Counted from the stretch's first letter, positions 7,448 to 17,772 are shown. The stretch: 34,565 nucleotides of DNA from Secundilactobacillus similis DSM 23365 = JCM 2765 (GCF_001311075.1 NZ_BBAD01000031.1:1-34565); one strand, 5' to 3'. Notes: a model not told the origin generated them from the sequence alone. Numbers and translations are program-made.

Positions 7448-10400
7448 ATGTCAAAGCTTACAAGTAATAACACCAAGCTACACTATAAAATGTTTAAGGC
7501 TGGCAAATTTTGGGTCTTCATGAGTTTGTCCAGCGCGTTGCTGATTGGGGGCGTGGCAATTACGGCGCACGCGGCAACGGATGAAACATCGACGGATGCG
7601 TCCACTGAAACATCAACGGATAGCTCAAGTACGCCTGACAATCAGGCAACGTTGCGAACTGCGACAACTACTGAAGCTGAGGTGCCACCAACCGATGCCT
7701 CATCGTCTGACACACCGGTTCAAAGCGAAACACCGGCTGCAACGCCGGCAACACCAGCACCAACGAGTGATGCTGAAGTACCAGCAGATACTCAAACAAC
7801 TACTGGAATTACAAAATCAACCGAATCACCCCAAGCTACCACACCAGCCACTGACGCCATCACCAAAGATGAAACACCACAATCTGACACCGATAAAATT
7901 GACTCAATCAATGTCACACCGACCCCAACTGCGATTAAGAAAGTGGTCCGAGTAGACGCTGTTAGCCAACAAGCGACCGACGCCGTAACCAACCTGCATT
8001 TGGACGTTTTAGTCGGCCAAAGTAACACGGTTGAGCCCGGCGAAGTTGACGTTGAGGGAAACCGCTATTACCGGATGGGCATCGATGGCGCCTTTAACAT
8101 TTCGGCTGATGACCTTGTTGCGGGTAAGAGTTATGACATTGCAACGCTGACGGTTTTACCAGATCCTAGTAATCCCGACTTCATTACACAAATCGAAAAA
8201 AGCGGTGCAGACGTCGGTGCTTCCGTGTTCGATGGTAACAAAAACGGTAACGAAATTGGGAGTATTGTCCTGTCAGATAATAAACTCGTCTTTACAGTAA
8301 GTGATAAATATGACCCAACTCAACACGCACTTATCGGTAATGGCTATCTAGCCTTTAACGGGCCTTGGATTATGGACATTAACTCAAACACAGATCCCGC
8401 TATTATCAAACAAATGCCATTTTCCAACACCCTAACTGTCACTAACCCGCAAAATGAAGTGATTAACAGCTACAAATTCAACTTTCAAGCAGTCCAAACG
8501 ATTCCATTAACCAAGTGGCAACAAGACTTTCTTGCTGAGTCACCTAGTGCCGATAACGTGCAGGTGTCTAACATGATTTACCAACAAGTTATTCCAACCC
8601 CTGATGTTTTGGCCCAACTTCAAGCATCAAATGGGAAAACAGGTGACACAATTCAAAAAGACGTCTACCAGTTTGCCTACAAAATTTCTGCAGATAAACT
8701 CTACAAACTGACCGGTGGTGAACTTCAAACTTGGGGGTTTGTCGCGAATTCTGAATCTAATCAACTGGTACGAGTTGACAACGGGGACGAGTACAACATT
8801 CACCCCTTCTACATCACAACAGTTAGTGATGCAACCCATGAAGCACCTGATGGCACCTCATTGCAGGATCTCGAAGCGCTTAACTTTGATGGCATGGCCT
8901 ACTCTTTGCAACCTGATGGCAGTTACTTGGTTTACTACAATTTTAGCGCTAAAGACGTATCCATTGCGACTACTGGCCTTTCTACAAGTCAAAGTGTGGA
9001 GGCCCAATTTGATACAAGTGTTGATGCCGCAGACCAAGCCACTAAAACCTATTACGGTGGGGCAATGAATGATATCCCACCAGTATTTCAGATTGTGACT
9101 AGTTTCGACTTTGAAAATGAATTTGTGCCTAACACGACGACCGTATCAGCGCTAGACCTAACTACCGGCGAAGTGCTTAAAAAAGAGAATGGTCAACTTC
9201 AAACTTATACCCAAACCTCCGTTCCAAACGGTATTCAGCTCTCCACAAACGCCGTAGCAGTTTATCACTATCTCGACATCGATACTGGCCAATACCTGAG
9301 TCCGGCCCAAAGAGGCACCATCTACAAACCGACTGGTGCGAACACCGAAACGGCGCCGACCCCAGATATTCCGGGATACGAAATGCTACAGAGCGTGCCA
9401 GCCGGCTACACCCTGCCAGACAAGGTTACCGGTAACACGATTGCGGCTGATTCACTGACGGTTTCACTGCCACAAACAGAGGGCGTTATCACGGACTACT
9501 ACGTCCTTTACCAGACCGCTCGAACCACGAACCCCCTTAACAAAACCGTGACTCAAACCATCAACTATTTGGATGCCAAAGACCACAGCATTGTCGTCGC
9601 ACCCGCAAATACTCAGTCCGTTGACTTAACGGCCACCGAATTATTAGACGCCGCAACGGGCGATTTAATTGGCTACGACACCAACGCAGACCGAATCGCT
9701 GACACCAAGGTGCTGGCGGAAGCTTGGCTGCCTGCCACGGCCAAAACGGCCTATGATGCGGTCACCTCACCAGCTCCTACCGATTACGGCTATGACACCG
9801 TTGATAAAGCCGTCATCGCTGGTTCAACCGTCACCGGTGCTACTGAAAATACCGTGATCAACGTGCTATACGATCACAACAGTACCTCAACGACAACCGA
9901 ATCTAAGACGGTCACTCGAACGATCAACTATCTGGATAAGGACACCAATGCGGTGGTTGCGCCAGCCGTTCCTCAAACCGCAACGTTTACGCGGACCGTA
10001 ACGACGGATGATACTACGCACGTTGCGACAACTTCTGACTGGAATTTGGCCAACCAAAGCTTAGCCGAAGTGACCTCACCGGATTTGAGTGCAGCTGGTT
10101 ACCAAGCGCCTGATCAGGCAATCGTTGCTGCATTGACCGTGACGCCCGATTCGGAAAATACCGTGATCAACGTCTACTACCAGAAGAAGACAACCACGCC
10201 AACGGGGCCGACTGAGCCAACGGAACCGGACACCACAACGCAACCAACGGAGCCGGAGAACCCGACTGGTCCCGATAACCCGGTAACGCCAACCGAGCCA
10301 ACTGGTCCGATTAACCCGACTGGTCCCGATACACCGGCAACACCGACGACACCAACGGAACCGGCAACACCGAACACGCCAATCACACCAACTGTGCCAA

Positions 10401-10768
10401 CCACGCCGGTTCAACCGACGTCGCCAGAAACAGCAATAACGCCGGGAACCGCCGAACCAGGGACGGGGATTGACTCACGCACACCGGAACCGTCAACTGA
10501 ACCCAACGCCACGACAACGCAGTCAAACTTGACGAACGCCGATGCGCAATCGTCGAATACGCAGCAGACTGTCAATTTAGCCGCTACTAGTCAGCGCCCT
10601 AATCTGCGGACTGCTTCAACGGCGAGTCAAACGACCGCTCAAACTAAAGCGGCCACCCTCCCACAAACTAGAGAAGCGCGGTACGCTCAAGCCTCACTCG
10701 CGGGCTGGTTACTCCTTTCGGTTGCCGGTTTCTTAGGCATCGAAGTTAAGAAACGGCGGGAACGTTAA
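7448..10768 (+). CDS. Cell-wall surface protein with Mub-like repeats and LPQTR tail
   Basis: A 1106-residue secreted protein. It has a KxYKxGKxW-type signal peptide (YKMFKAGKFW, hydrophobic core, cleavage after AHA near residue 43), then a Thr/Ser/Glu-rich stretch (about 45-165), a large beta-type domain I do not recognise (about 166-600), a MucBP-like unit (about 607-690), two Mub-like repeats each starting with a TINYLD motif (about 695-811 and 817-914) and a Pro/Thr wall-spanning region (915-990). The C-terminus has a hydrophobic helix and Lys/Arg tail. The sortase motif reads LPQTR (residues 1071-1075), with Arg (AGA) where Gly is expected. The ribosome site is GGGGGAGG. Adhesion to mucin or plant polymers is inference. 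It converges on the next surface gene across a shared terminator. Confidence 0.85.
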   Translation: MSKLTSNNTKLHYKMFKAGKFWVFMSLSSALLIGGVAITAHAATDETSTDASTETSTDSSSTPDNQATLRTATTTEAEVPPTDASSSDTPVQSETPAATPATPAPTSDAEVPADTQTTTGITKSTESPQATTPATDAITKDETPQSDTDKIDSINVTPTPTAIKKVVRVDAVSQQATDAVTNLHLDVLVGQSNTVEPGEVDVEGNRYYRMGIDGAFNISADDLVAGKSYDIATLTVLPDPSNPDFITQIEKSGADVGASVFDGNKNGNEIGSIVLSDNKLVFTVSDKYDPTQHALIGNGYLAFNGPWIMDINSNTDPAIIKQMPFSNTLTVTNPQNEVINSYKFNFQAVQTIPLTKWQQDFLAESPSADNVQVSNMIYQQVIPTPDVLAQLQASNGKTGDTIQKDVYQFAYKISADKLYKLTGGELQTWGFVANSESNQLVRVDNGDEYNIHPFYITTVSDATHEAPDGTSLQDLEALNFDGMAYSLQPDGSYLVYYNFSAKDVSIATTGLSTSQSVEAQFDTSVDAADQATKTYYGGAMNDIPPVFQIVTSFDFENEFVPNTTTVSALDLTTGEVLKKENGQLQTYTQTSVPNGIQLSTNAVAVYHYLDIDTGQYLSPAQRGTIYKPTGANTETAPTPDIPGYEMLQSVPAGYTLPDKVTGNTIAADSLTVSLPQTEGVITDYYVLYQTARTTNPLNKTVTQTINYLDAKDHSIVVAPANTQSVDLTATELLDAATGDLIGYDTNADRIADTKVLAEAWLPATAKTAYDAVTSPAPTDYGYDTVDKAVIAGSTVTGATENTVINVLYDHNSTSTTTESKTVTRTINYLDKDTNAVVAPAVPQTATFTRTVTTDDTTHVATTSDWNLANQSLAEVTSPDLSAAGYQAPDQAIVAALTVTPDSENTVINVYYQKKTTTPTGPTEPTEPDTTTQPTEPENPTGPDNPVTPTEPTGPINPTGPDTPATPTTPTEPATPNTPITPTVPTTPVQPTSPETAITPGTAEPGTGIDSRTPEPSTEPNATTTQSNLTNADAQSSNTQQTVNLAATSQRPNLRTASTASQTTAQTKAATLPQTREARYAQASLAGWLLLSVAGFLGIEVKKRRER

Positions 10769-10792
10769 GCTTTAGTTTCTTCCCCAGTGACT

Positions 10793-10844
10793 AAAAACAG
10801 GATCGAAATTCTTAACCATCTAAGAATTTCAATCCTGTTTTTTT
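10793..10844. terminator. Bidirectional terminator between convergent surface genes
   Basis: AAAACAGGAT...GAAATTCTTA pairs with TAAGAATTTC...ATCCTGTTTT around ACCATC, with an A-tract on the left and seven T on the right, so it can serve both genes. Confidence 0.92.
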
Positions 10845-10894
10845 AGCGTTCTAGTTGACGGGTATCACTTGAAAAATGAATTTAATCAATAACC

Positions 10895-13800
10895 TTAATG
10901 CTGCCGGTTCTTCTTGCCAAAGCCAAGTGCCATGCCTAATTCGGCTAATAACGCGGTCAAACCAACTGCAACCCATCCCTTAGCTGACTGCTGATCACCC
11001 GTTTGTGGCAACTGCGCTTGTTCAGTTGTTGGAATAGTCTCGTTGCCAGCCACAGTTGATGGCGTTGTCACTGTCTCATCCGTAACCGACTGACTATTTG
11101 CTGGTTCATCCGCTAACGTTGCCGGCTGAGTTGCTGCCGGTGCAGTACTGTTATCACTCGTGGTCATTGTCTCATGATCAGTCGTTGGAGCGACCGTCTC
11201 ACTCGGTGTCGTTTCAGGAACCCCGGTTGCATTTTCCGTTACCGGACTCGACGTTGTTGGCGTATCCGTCTGCGTTGTCGTCTCAGTAGTCGGCGGAACG
11301 GCAGCTTCGTTCGTCTCCGTTGGTGTTGTTTCAGTTACGACCTGCTTGTAATCGACTTCAACCACCGAATCAGCGGGCGTTGTCATCGTCGTCCCCGGCA
11401 CAACTTGTGGCACTACGGTTTGTGACGTTTCATAGCCGTTAATCGTTGGCACATCGTAGGTCGCGTACAAGCCGACCGGCGTATAAGCCGTTTCACCAGT
11501 CGCCGGATCAGTCACCGTTTTATACGGTACCGTCTGAACGATTGGTGGGGCTAACGTTTTACCAGTTCCTTGATCCACAAACGTGATCGTCCGGGTCACT
11601 GTCGCTGTCCCGTGGTCTAACGGTGAGGCCGTGTAAGTCACTGTTACTTTGGCATCAGTTGGTGCCGTAACTGTCGCCTTCGGTGTGGCTTGTGGCACAG
11701 CCGTTTGGTCAGCGGTGTAACCCGTCAACTCAGGCACTTCATAACCAGCATACACACCAGTTGGCGTGTACACCACTTTCCCCGTTACCGTATCGGTTGC
11801 CGTGCGGTACGTGACCGTTTGGGTAACGTCCGTTGGCAAGTCTGCATTTGGATTGTCACTCGTAAACGTAATCGTTCGGGTGGCAGTTGTGGTGCCATGC
11901 GTCACTGGGTTAGCCGTGTAGTTCACAGTCACGACGCTGTCCGTTGGTGCAGTGGTTGTGGCGCCCGGTGCCAGTTGCGCAACGCTTGCTTGGTCGGCTA
12001 CGTAGCCTGATAATTCCGGTACATCATAGTCAGCATATGCCCCCGCCGGCGTGTACACCGTCTGCCCCGTCAGCTTATCCGTGGTTGTGCGGTAAGTAAC
12101 CGTCTGCGTCACATCGTTTGGTAAATCTGCGTTCGGATTGTCACTCGTAAACGTGATCGTCCGGGTCGCAGTTGTGGTGCCATGTGTCACTGGATCAGCG
12201 GTGTAGTTCACCGTTACCGTACTATCGGCCGGCGCTGTAGTCGTGGCACCCGGTGCAACTTGCGCAACACTCGTTTGATCAGCTACGTAGCCGGCCAATT
12301 CTGGCACTTCATAGCCGGCGTACGCGCCGGTTGGCGTGTACACCGTCTCGCCCGTCACCGAATCAGTCGTTGTGCGGTAAGGCACCGTCTGAACAACCGT
12401 TGCCGGTAACTCAGCATTCGGATTATCACTCGTAAACGTAATCGTCCGAGTCGCAGTCGCAGTACCATACGTTACCGGATCAGCGGTGTAGTTCACCGTC
12501 ACCACCTTATCCGTTGGTTCAATAGTCGTGGCGCCCGGCGCTAGTTGCGCAACGCTTGTTTGATCCGCCACATAACCTGTCAATTCCGGCACTTCATAAC
12601 CCGCGTACGCCCCAGCCGGCGTGTACACCGTCTTCCCCGTCAACTTATCCGTGGTTGTGCGGTAAGTGATTGTTTGCGTCACATCGTTTGGTAACTCAGC
12701 ATTTGGGTTATCGCTAGTAAACGTAATTGTCCGGGTACTCGTTGCAGTGCCATACGTGACCGGATTAGGGGAATAGGAAACCGCATCAATCCAAAGCTCT
12801 GGTGAATTGAACGATGGGACAAGCGTAATCTGCTTAACCGTTGGCACACTAGGGGTATAGCCTGATAATTCTGGCACCTCGTATTCTGGTAGGACCCCCA
12901 TCGGCGTATACACCGTTTTGCCCGTCACCGTATCCGTTGCCGTCTTGTAGATCACCGTTTGAATGACGTTGCCCGGTACCTTAGCTTTAGGGTCTTCACT
13001 GCCAAAGGTGATTCGGCGCATCGCCGTATCAGTGCCGTACACCATCGGATGCGCGGTGTAATTGACCGTGACCACTGAATCCTGCGGCGCAGTGAAGGTT
13101 CCCGCTGGCACGGACGCCGCCACCGTCTGCGTGTCCGCCGTGTAGCCTGCTAACGTTGGCACATCGTACTCGGCAAAAATACTGGTTGGCGTATAGCCAG
13201 TCTGATTCGTAGTTGGATCGGTCGCGGTCCGGTAAACGACCTGCTGCACGACCGTTGCCGGCAAGTCAGCATTTGGATTATCGCTCGTAAATGCAATCGT
13301 CCGAGAAACGGTCATTTCACCCGTAGTGATCGGTACGGCATCCGCCGCCACGTAAATCTTAAACCGAGTCCCATTCGTCGAGATGCCAACCCCTTCTCTT
13401 GCTGTTTATAACTGCCCAGTTCCGTGCCAGTGGCGGCATGGTAACCATCCGGGATCACCCCGTTAACTGCCAAATCATCCAAATTAACGTCCACTAACGC
13501 GCCATAAGTGTCCAAAATGACCTTTTCGCTGTCCGGTACCATTTGACCGGTCGCCACATCGATTGGCTGGTAGAAGTTGAGCACTGGCTGTGACCACACG
13601 TAGGTCATTGGCGCGCCGATGCCGTTACCCTTATACAGATCCATGAGCTGCGTTGTCGACCAAACTGGCCCTTCCGGATCGGTGATCGTACCGGAAGAAA
13701 TCATTTCCCACCCGGTAACAAACTGACCATCTTGTTCGATGCCACTAACGAGGTTTGGATTACCCAACTGGTCACTCGTGTGTGGTGGAATCGGGGTGCC

Positions 13801-15215
13801 CGCTTCTGGGACATCCGGGAGTTTCGCATCCGTCAGTTTGACGTGCTGACCAACGGTGAGTTGCCAGAGGTTGTCCATTTGTCCCAACCAGCTTGAGGTG
13901 TTGGCGTCAGGTGACATCTGCCAGTATTTAACGTTTAAAATTTGGATGCCTGCACCAAAGAACATCGAGCCAAAGTCGGTCACTTGGGCAACGTCAAAAT
14001 CGCTGACGTTTAAGACGAGCTTGGCATTGCGGTTACCGGCATCTTCAAACATCGAATTCATATTGGTAACTTTGCTGGTATCAAAGTTCGAAACATCTAA
14101 ATTTTCGAGTGACGACGTGCCGTAGAACATCTGCTGCATGTTCGTTGCTTGGCTCGTATCAAAGCCGCTCACGTCTAGGGATTTTATTGCACCGAGACTT
14201 TCAAACATGCCGTAAAAGTTGGTGACCGAACTGGTATCAAATGGTGTCAGGTCAATATCCACCAGCGCACCGTCGCCCCAAAACATCCGACTCATATCAG
14301 TGACCTTGCTTGTGTTAAATAACGTTGGGTCCACCGTGATCGACGTTAATTTCGGATCACTCGCAAACATGTGACTCATGCTCGTCATCTGACTGGTATC
14401 CATCCCGGTTAAGTCGATCGTCGTGACGTTTGGTAAATCGCCAAATAAATGAATGTTGTAGTTATCATTATTGGTTGAGCTATCGGCAACCACTCCGGCT
14501 TCGGTGGTAATTGAGGTAATCTGATCGGCGTAAGGTAGCAAGGCGCTTTATCCGTCATGGTCCCCGCGTGGATCGTCAAAGCCCCGTCTTCGGCTAAATC
14601 CCAAGTGGCAGTCCCGTAAGTCCCCGTTTGCGGCGTGACGGCCGTAGCTGCAGCGATGCGGGTGACAACTTGCGGCGTACCGGTGGTTTGGTACGCTTCG
14701 GCCGCCGCTGTTTTGATGTCGTTATAGGTTGCGTCATCGACATCGCCAACGTTTGTGATTTGGCTTGAGGTCGAGTCGGTGGTTATTGTTGATGAATCTG
14801 CCGTCTCGGTGGTTGCTGAGGCGGTTTCCGTAGTTGGCGTTGCATCGCTTACCGGTACTGATTCAGGCGTCTGAGTTGTTGCTTGTGTCGTTTGAGCGGT
14901 ATTGGCCACAGGCGTTGCTTCAGTTATCGGCGTTTGTTCGCTAATCGTTGCCGCAGGTGCGTTGATCAAAGTCGTTTGACTATTAGTTAAGGGTGTGTCG
15001 TTTTCGGCATCGCCAGTCTTCGAAATAACCGTTGTCTGCGTCGCTGCATTATCCCCCGTTGCTGCTTGCGCAGTGACGCCTAAGCCAGCTAAACCTAACG
15101 TGACGGTTGTTATCCCCATAACGACCCAAATTTTACCATCCTTATATCGTTTGAAACGCTGCTTGGTCGTTGCCGTATCCTGTAACAAACGCTGGTGCTT
15201 TCGTGCCATTGTCAT
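10895..15215 (-). CDS. LPQTG surface protein: BspA-like repeats plus seven Mub-like repeats, two frameshifts
   Basis: Reconstructed length 1440 residues with one base restored near 13390 (CCCC run) and one near 14542 (GG). Order: KxYKxGKxW signal peptide (KRYKDGKIW, cleavage near AQA), Thr/Ala-rich stretch, a TYGTATWDL...LTIHAG entry strand, a BspA-like leucine-rich region of DUF285 repeats (FDTSKVTNMNSMF-type units), a MucBP-like unit (NFYQPIDVATGQMV), seven tandem ~95-residue repeats (11340-13321), a Thr/Glu-rich wall region and the canonical anchor LPQTG (10997-11011) with hydrophobic helix and KKNRQH tail. The start is ATG 15215 with GGAGGGGG 8 bases upstream; an upstream in-frame start lacks this. 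It should be linked to peptidoglycan by sortase. Adhesive role is inferred from the domain families. Confidence 0.85.
11340..13321 (-). repeat. Seven tandem ~285-bp coding repeats
   Basis: Each unit encodes about 94-95 residues: RTITFTSDNPNAELP, a TVxYRTxTD strand, YTPxGxYAxYEVPEL, GYxADQTxVxQ and a closing VTVNYTADPV. Units 3-6 are nearly alike; unit 1, unit 2 (ending in a divergent DAVSYSPNPV) and unit 7 (TITFVDQGTGKTL) are divergent edges. The pattern fits unequal recombination in the middle of the array. Confidence 0.9.
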
Positions 15216-15305
15216 TTGTGTTTCCCCCTCCAAGGTGTTGCACTTGTGTCCCCCATTTACCACGTTTATCTAATTATAAGTAACGACAAATGTCTCTTCG
15301 CCACT

Positions 15306-15334
15306 AATATACCATTGTTGGGGATGGTTGGCAA
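15306..15334 (-). promoter_or_regulatory. Promoter of the LPQTG surface gene
   Basis: On the minus strand TTGCCA (15329-15334) and TATATT (15306-15311) are separated by exactly 17 bases, about 90 bases before the start at 15215. Confidence 0.6.
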
Positions 15335-15430
15335 TCGTGTGTTATTTTGGGACATTTGCGGGGTGGTTGTCGGGTTTATGAGAGTTGGTGGTTGGCTATA
15401 CCATTTACTATAGATAGCTTATGATAAGGA

Positions 15431-15480
15431 AAAGAAACGCGCGAAAAGAGCAAAGCGTTATGTGTAAGGGCGGCCGCCGT
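15431..15480 (-). repeat. Half copy (F) of the structured palindromic repeat
   Basis: On the plus strand GAAACGCGC, GAAAAGAGC, AAAGCGT and GTGTAAGGGCG follow the same order as the tail-side arm of the full copies (compare 15626 onward). No partner arm follows to the right, so it appears truncated. Confidence 0.6.
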
Positions 15481-15622
15481 AAAGCTACCAATTCCGGTAT
15501 TTTGCTGAGTGCTTCCAGCGACGTGCTTTGCTACTACGTTTGTTTCGGCTTGGTTTGGGCTTTGACTTCTTGGGGTTCCTTTAGTTCACTGTAGTTTGTC
15601 AGCTTTTTTTCTTTCTGGCCAC
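15481..15622. other. Intergenic stretch without recognisable gene
   Basis: The 532 bases between the surface gene and the regulator hold the promoter at 15306, half repeat F and full repeat D. This remaining part shows no coding signal and no clear hairpin apart from a T-rich run near 15605. Confidence 0.4.
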
Positions 15623-15750
15623 CACGCCGAAACGCGCAAAAAAGAGCAAAGAGTTGCATACAAGGCACCATCCCCAAAGGTCTAAAACCCAGGCCTTTGG
15701 GATGGTGCCCTTGTACTCCACTCTTTAACCGCTCTTTTTTGCGCTCTCTA
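15623..15750 (-). repeat. Structured palindromic repeat, copy D
   Basis: On the minus strand after the regulator stop: GCGC and a long stem II strand AAAAAAGAGC, bulge GGTT, AAAGAGT, GG, then TACAAGG and GCACCATCCC, and an apical hairpin CCAAAGGCC/ACCTTTGG. The partner strand mirrors these, ending in GCGCGTTTCGGCG. It lacks the GGA/GGA loop of the other copies but keeps the 4-base bulge. It supplies the stop region of the 15748 gene. Confidence 0.85.
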
Positions 15751-16656
15751 CGGCATAATATCCGTCAACGGCAAATCTTCCTCATACCGATGCCGCAACG
15801 CCGCCGTCTTCACTTCGATCACTTGGTTTTCGTTGATTCTCGCGAAGGCTAGCACTTCGCTTAACAGCCGTTCGATTTCTTCGGCGTCGTGCTTTTGGCT
15901 GATGGCGTTTTTGGCTGCCAACAGTTTCAACCGTGGCATGAAGTACGTCACGTGCTTCTTGGAACAAATTTGCACGCCCCGGTCAATTAACTGGTTACTC
16001 TGTTTTAATTTACCGATCGTTGCATAGTAGTTAGCCGTGTAGAAAATCATCGTTAATAACCGTAAGTAGTTATCGCCAACCCGGCTAAAGTACAGCTCCT
16101 CGTCCTTCAACACGTTGTTGATAAACGTATGGATCTTTTTAAAGTAAAATGAGGCGCGTTCTGCTTGCTGCATCCGGCTGTACATGACGCCAGAACCCAC
16201 GTACACCAACTGGGTGAAAATCGTTTCGTGCCGTTCATCCAAATCATTTAGGATTTGAGAATAGTCATACAAAATCTCTTCTGGTTTCTGATTGATCAGC
16301 GCCCCTAACAAGCCACGCAAGTAATAAAACTGCATCTTCAATAGAATTGAATCTAGCTGTTTCACATCAATTGCCTTGAGGCCCGTTAGCACCTTCTGGT
16401 AATCTTCCATGATCAGTTCCTGTTCCAGTTGGTCTAACTGAACCTGAAGCTGGTTGGCGGAGGCACTATCGTCTTCGTTTAAATCATCAATGGTTAGGCC
16501 GATTCGACTGCAGAGCTTAGTTAAAATCAACAGCGATGGCACGTGGCCGCCGCTTTCGAACTTGCTGAGCGTCGACTGGGTACAGATGCCCTGACAGATT
16601 TTAACTTGTGAAATATGCAGCTCTTTTCGGCGAGTTACAAATTTTTCAATGTTCAT
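15748..16656 (-). CDS. XRE-family regulator with TPR-like C-terminal domain (paralogue 1)
   Basis: A 302-residue cytoplasmic regulator. Residues 1-60 form an XRE helix-turn-helix (RKELHISQ...ICTQSTLSKFESG). The rest is all-helical and TPR-like, as in Rgg/PlcR-type regulators that sense a peptide or another ligand. It matches the regulator at 27061 almost throughout (shared QGICTQ(S/A)TLSKFES, ILNDLD(E/D)(R/T)H(E/Q)TIFT, GSGV(M/A)YSR, KKHVTY). The start is ATG 16656, with GGAAGTGG about 9 bases upstream; an upstream extension would overlap the neighbouring gene. It lies 26 bases after the SufT-like gene and is likely cotranscribed with it. No short pheromone gene is evident beside it. Confidence 0.82.
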   Translation of the reverse strand: MNIEKFVTRRKELHISQVKICQGICTQSTLSKFESGGHVPSLLILTKLCSRIGLTIDDLNEDDSASANQLQVQLDQLEQELIMEDYQKVLTGLKAIDVKQLDSILLKMQFYYLRGLLGALINQKPEEILYDYSQILNDLDERHETIFTQLVYVGSGVMYSRMQQAERASFYFKKIHTFINNVLKDEELYFSRVGDNYLRLLTMIFYTANYYATIGKLKQSNQLIDRGVQICSKKHVTYFMPRLKLLAAKNAISQKHDAEEIERLLSEVLAFARINENQVIEVKTAALRHRYEEDLPLTDIMP

Positions 16657-16682
16657 GTATTTAATCCACTTCCAATAATTAA

Positions 16683-17012
16683 TTAACCGTGAATGCCAAG
16701 GGCCACTTTCGCAAAGCGGCTCATCTTGGTCATATCCCAGGCGGGTTCCCATACGAGGTCGATATCACATGACGTGACCCCTTCAACGGACTCAACTGCA
16801 CTGGTGATCTGGTCCGACAGGAGGTTACCAAGTGGGCACCCCATCGTCGTTAAAGTCATGGTGATCACACACTTGCCATCGTCATCAACGTCAACGCCGT
16901 AGATTAATCCCAGGTTGACCATATCGATGCCCAATTCTGGGTCAATTACGTCTTCAAGTGACGTCATTACTTTCGTTTCAATTGCTGAAGCGCCGGTACC
17001 TGTCTCTGCCAT
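16683..17012 (-). CDS. SufT-like DUF59 / MIP18 iron-sulfur assembly factor
   Basis: A 109-residue DUF59 protein with DPELGIDMVNLGLIYGV near residues 25-41, VITMTLTTMGCPLGN near 49-64 including the single conserved Cys, and VEPAWDM-like VWEPAWDMTKMS near 86-97. These are hallmarks of the SufT/PaaD/MIP18 family, which helps mature or deliver Fe-S clusters. The suf operon is 1.1 kb away on the same strand, separated by an opposing DUF3267 gene and repeat E, so functional linkage is supported although it is not in the operon. A strong AGGAGGAA ribosome site and a TTGAGA-N17-TATTAT promoter precede it. The XRE/TPR regulator follows in the same unit. Confidence 0.9.
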   Translation of the reverse strand: MAETGTGASAIETKVMTSLEDVIDPELGIDMVNLGLIYGVDVDDDGKCVITMTLTTMGCPLGNLLSDQITSAVESVEGVTSCDIDLVWEPAWDMTKMSRFAKVALGIHG

Positions 17013-17054
17013 TGGCTATTCCTCCTGTGGAATTCTAATTTATTCTTAATTTAA

Positions 17055-17083
17055 ATAATAACGTTTTCTCGGCCATTTCTCAA
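17055..17083 (-). promoter_or_regulatory. Promoter of SufT-like gene and regulator
   Basis: Minus strand TTGAGA (17078-17083), 17-base spacer, TATTAT (17055-17060), about 43 bases before the ATG. Confidence 0.6.
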
Positions 17084-17143
17084 TGGTTAACCACTGAATT
17101 TTTTTGAATTTAACCGTCGCTTCATTTTAGGCGCTATCTACGA

Positions 17144-17172
17144 TTGACAGTTTCTGATATACTCGCAGTATC
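17144..17172 (+). promoter_or_regulatory. Possible promoter of DUF3267 gene
   Basis: TTGACA is a perfect -35 at 17144-17149. The best-spaced -10 (AGTATC at 17167) is poor, while a better TATACT lies too close, so the -10 is uncertain. Confidence 0.35.
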
Positions 17173-17213
17173 GAACACATTTGGAATATTTCCCAAATCA
17201 AAGGAGCCCACTC

Positions 17214-17768
17214 ATGCCACCAAAACTGATCAAGCGCGTTTTAGTCATGGATAACCCCAGAACAATCTTTTGGTTAAATGCAGCCAGCGTTATCGTCTTT
17301 ATGGCGTTACTAGCAGTGCTAACAATGCTGACTGGCACAACGTCTTTTAGCTTCAACACCGACGATGGTCGCCAACTCATCACTGGTTCAATTCTAGCCG
17401 GTGGCTTGATCATCGGCTCGTTTCCGGTCCACGAACTGATTCACGGCGCATGCTACAAATTATTTCAGCCTCAGCGCCCCGTTAAATTTGGCTTCAAGCA
17501 GGGCATGCTCTACGCGACTAGTCCCGAGACTCGGTATCGGCGGTGGCAGTTTGTGATCATTGGCGTGGCACCGTTTGTGTTGCTGACTGCCGTCTTTGCG
17601 ATTGGCTGGGGACTTGGCTGGTTGTCATCGGGGGTGTTTGTTCTGGTGACTGCTGTACATGGGTCTGGGTGTACGGGTGATGCTTACTTGGTTGGGCGGT
17701 TATTGCTGACACCTAAGGGGAAGTGGGTTACCGATACTGAACAAGGAATTGATATTTACGACGATTAA
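17214..17768 (+). CDS. DUF3267 membrane protein with HExxH motif
   Basis: A 184-residue protein with about four membrane segments and the motif HELIH near residues 73-77, placed at the end of the second helix (GSFPVHELIHGACY). A second conserved part is the late Asp-containing segment HGSGCTGDAYLVGRLL. This is the pattern of DUF3267, considered distant site-2-type zinc peptidases; enzymatic activity is unproven. I chose ATG 17214, which has AAGGAG 7 bases upstream, over an upstream in-frame start. It is a single-gene unit transcribed against its neighbours, with its own terminator. Confidence 0.8.
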   Translation: MPPKLIKRVLVMDNPRTIFWLNAASVIVFMALLAVLTMLTGTTSFSFNTDDGRQLITGSILAGGLIIGSFPVHELIHGACYKLFQPQRPVKFGFKQGMLYATSPETRYRRWQFVIIGVAPFVLLTAVFAIGWGLGWLSSGVFVLVTAVHGSGCTGDAYLVGRLLLTPKGKWVTDTEQGIDIYDD

Positions 17769-17772
17769 GCGA

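Noticed and set aside
10076-10414. Arg/Trp-rich and Gly/Val-rich minus-strand frames
   Set aside because: They are shadows of the Pro/Thr-rich wall region of the surface protein.
11340-13321. Regular repeats as a CRISPR array
   Set aside because: The period is about 285 bases, the repeats are in frame and encode a protein domain; no short repeats with unique spacers are present.
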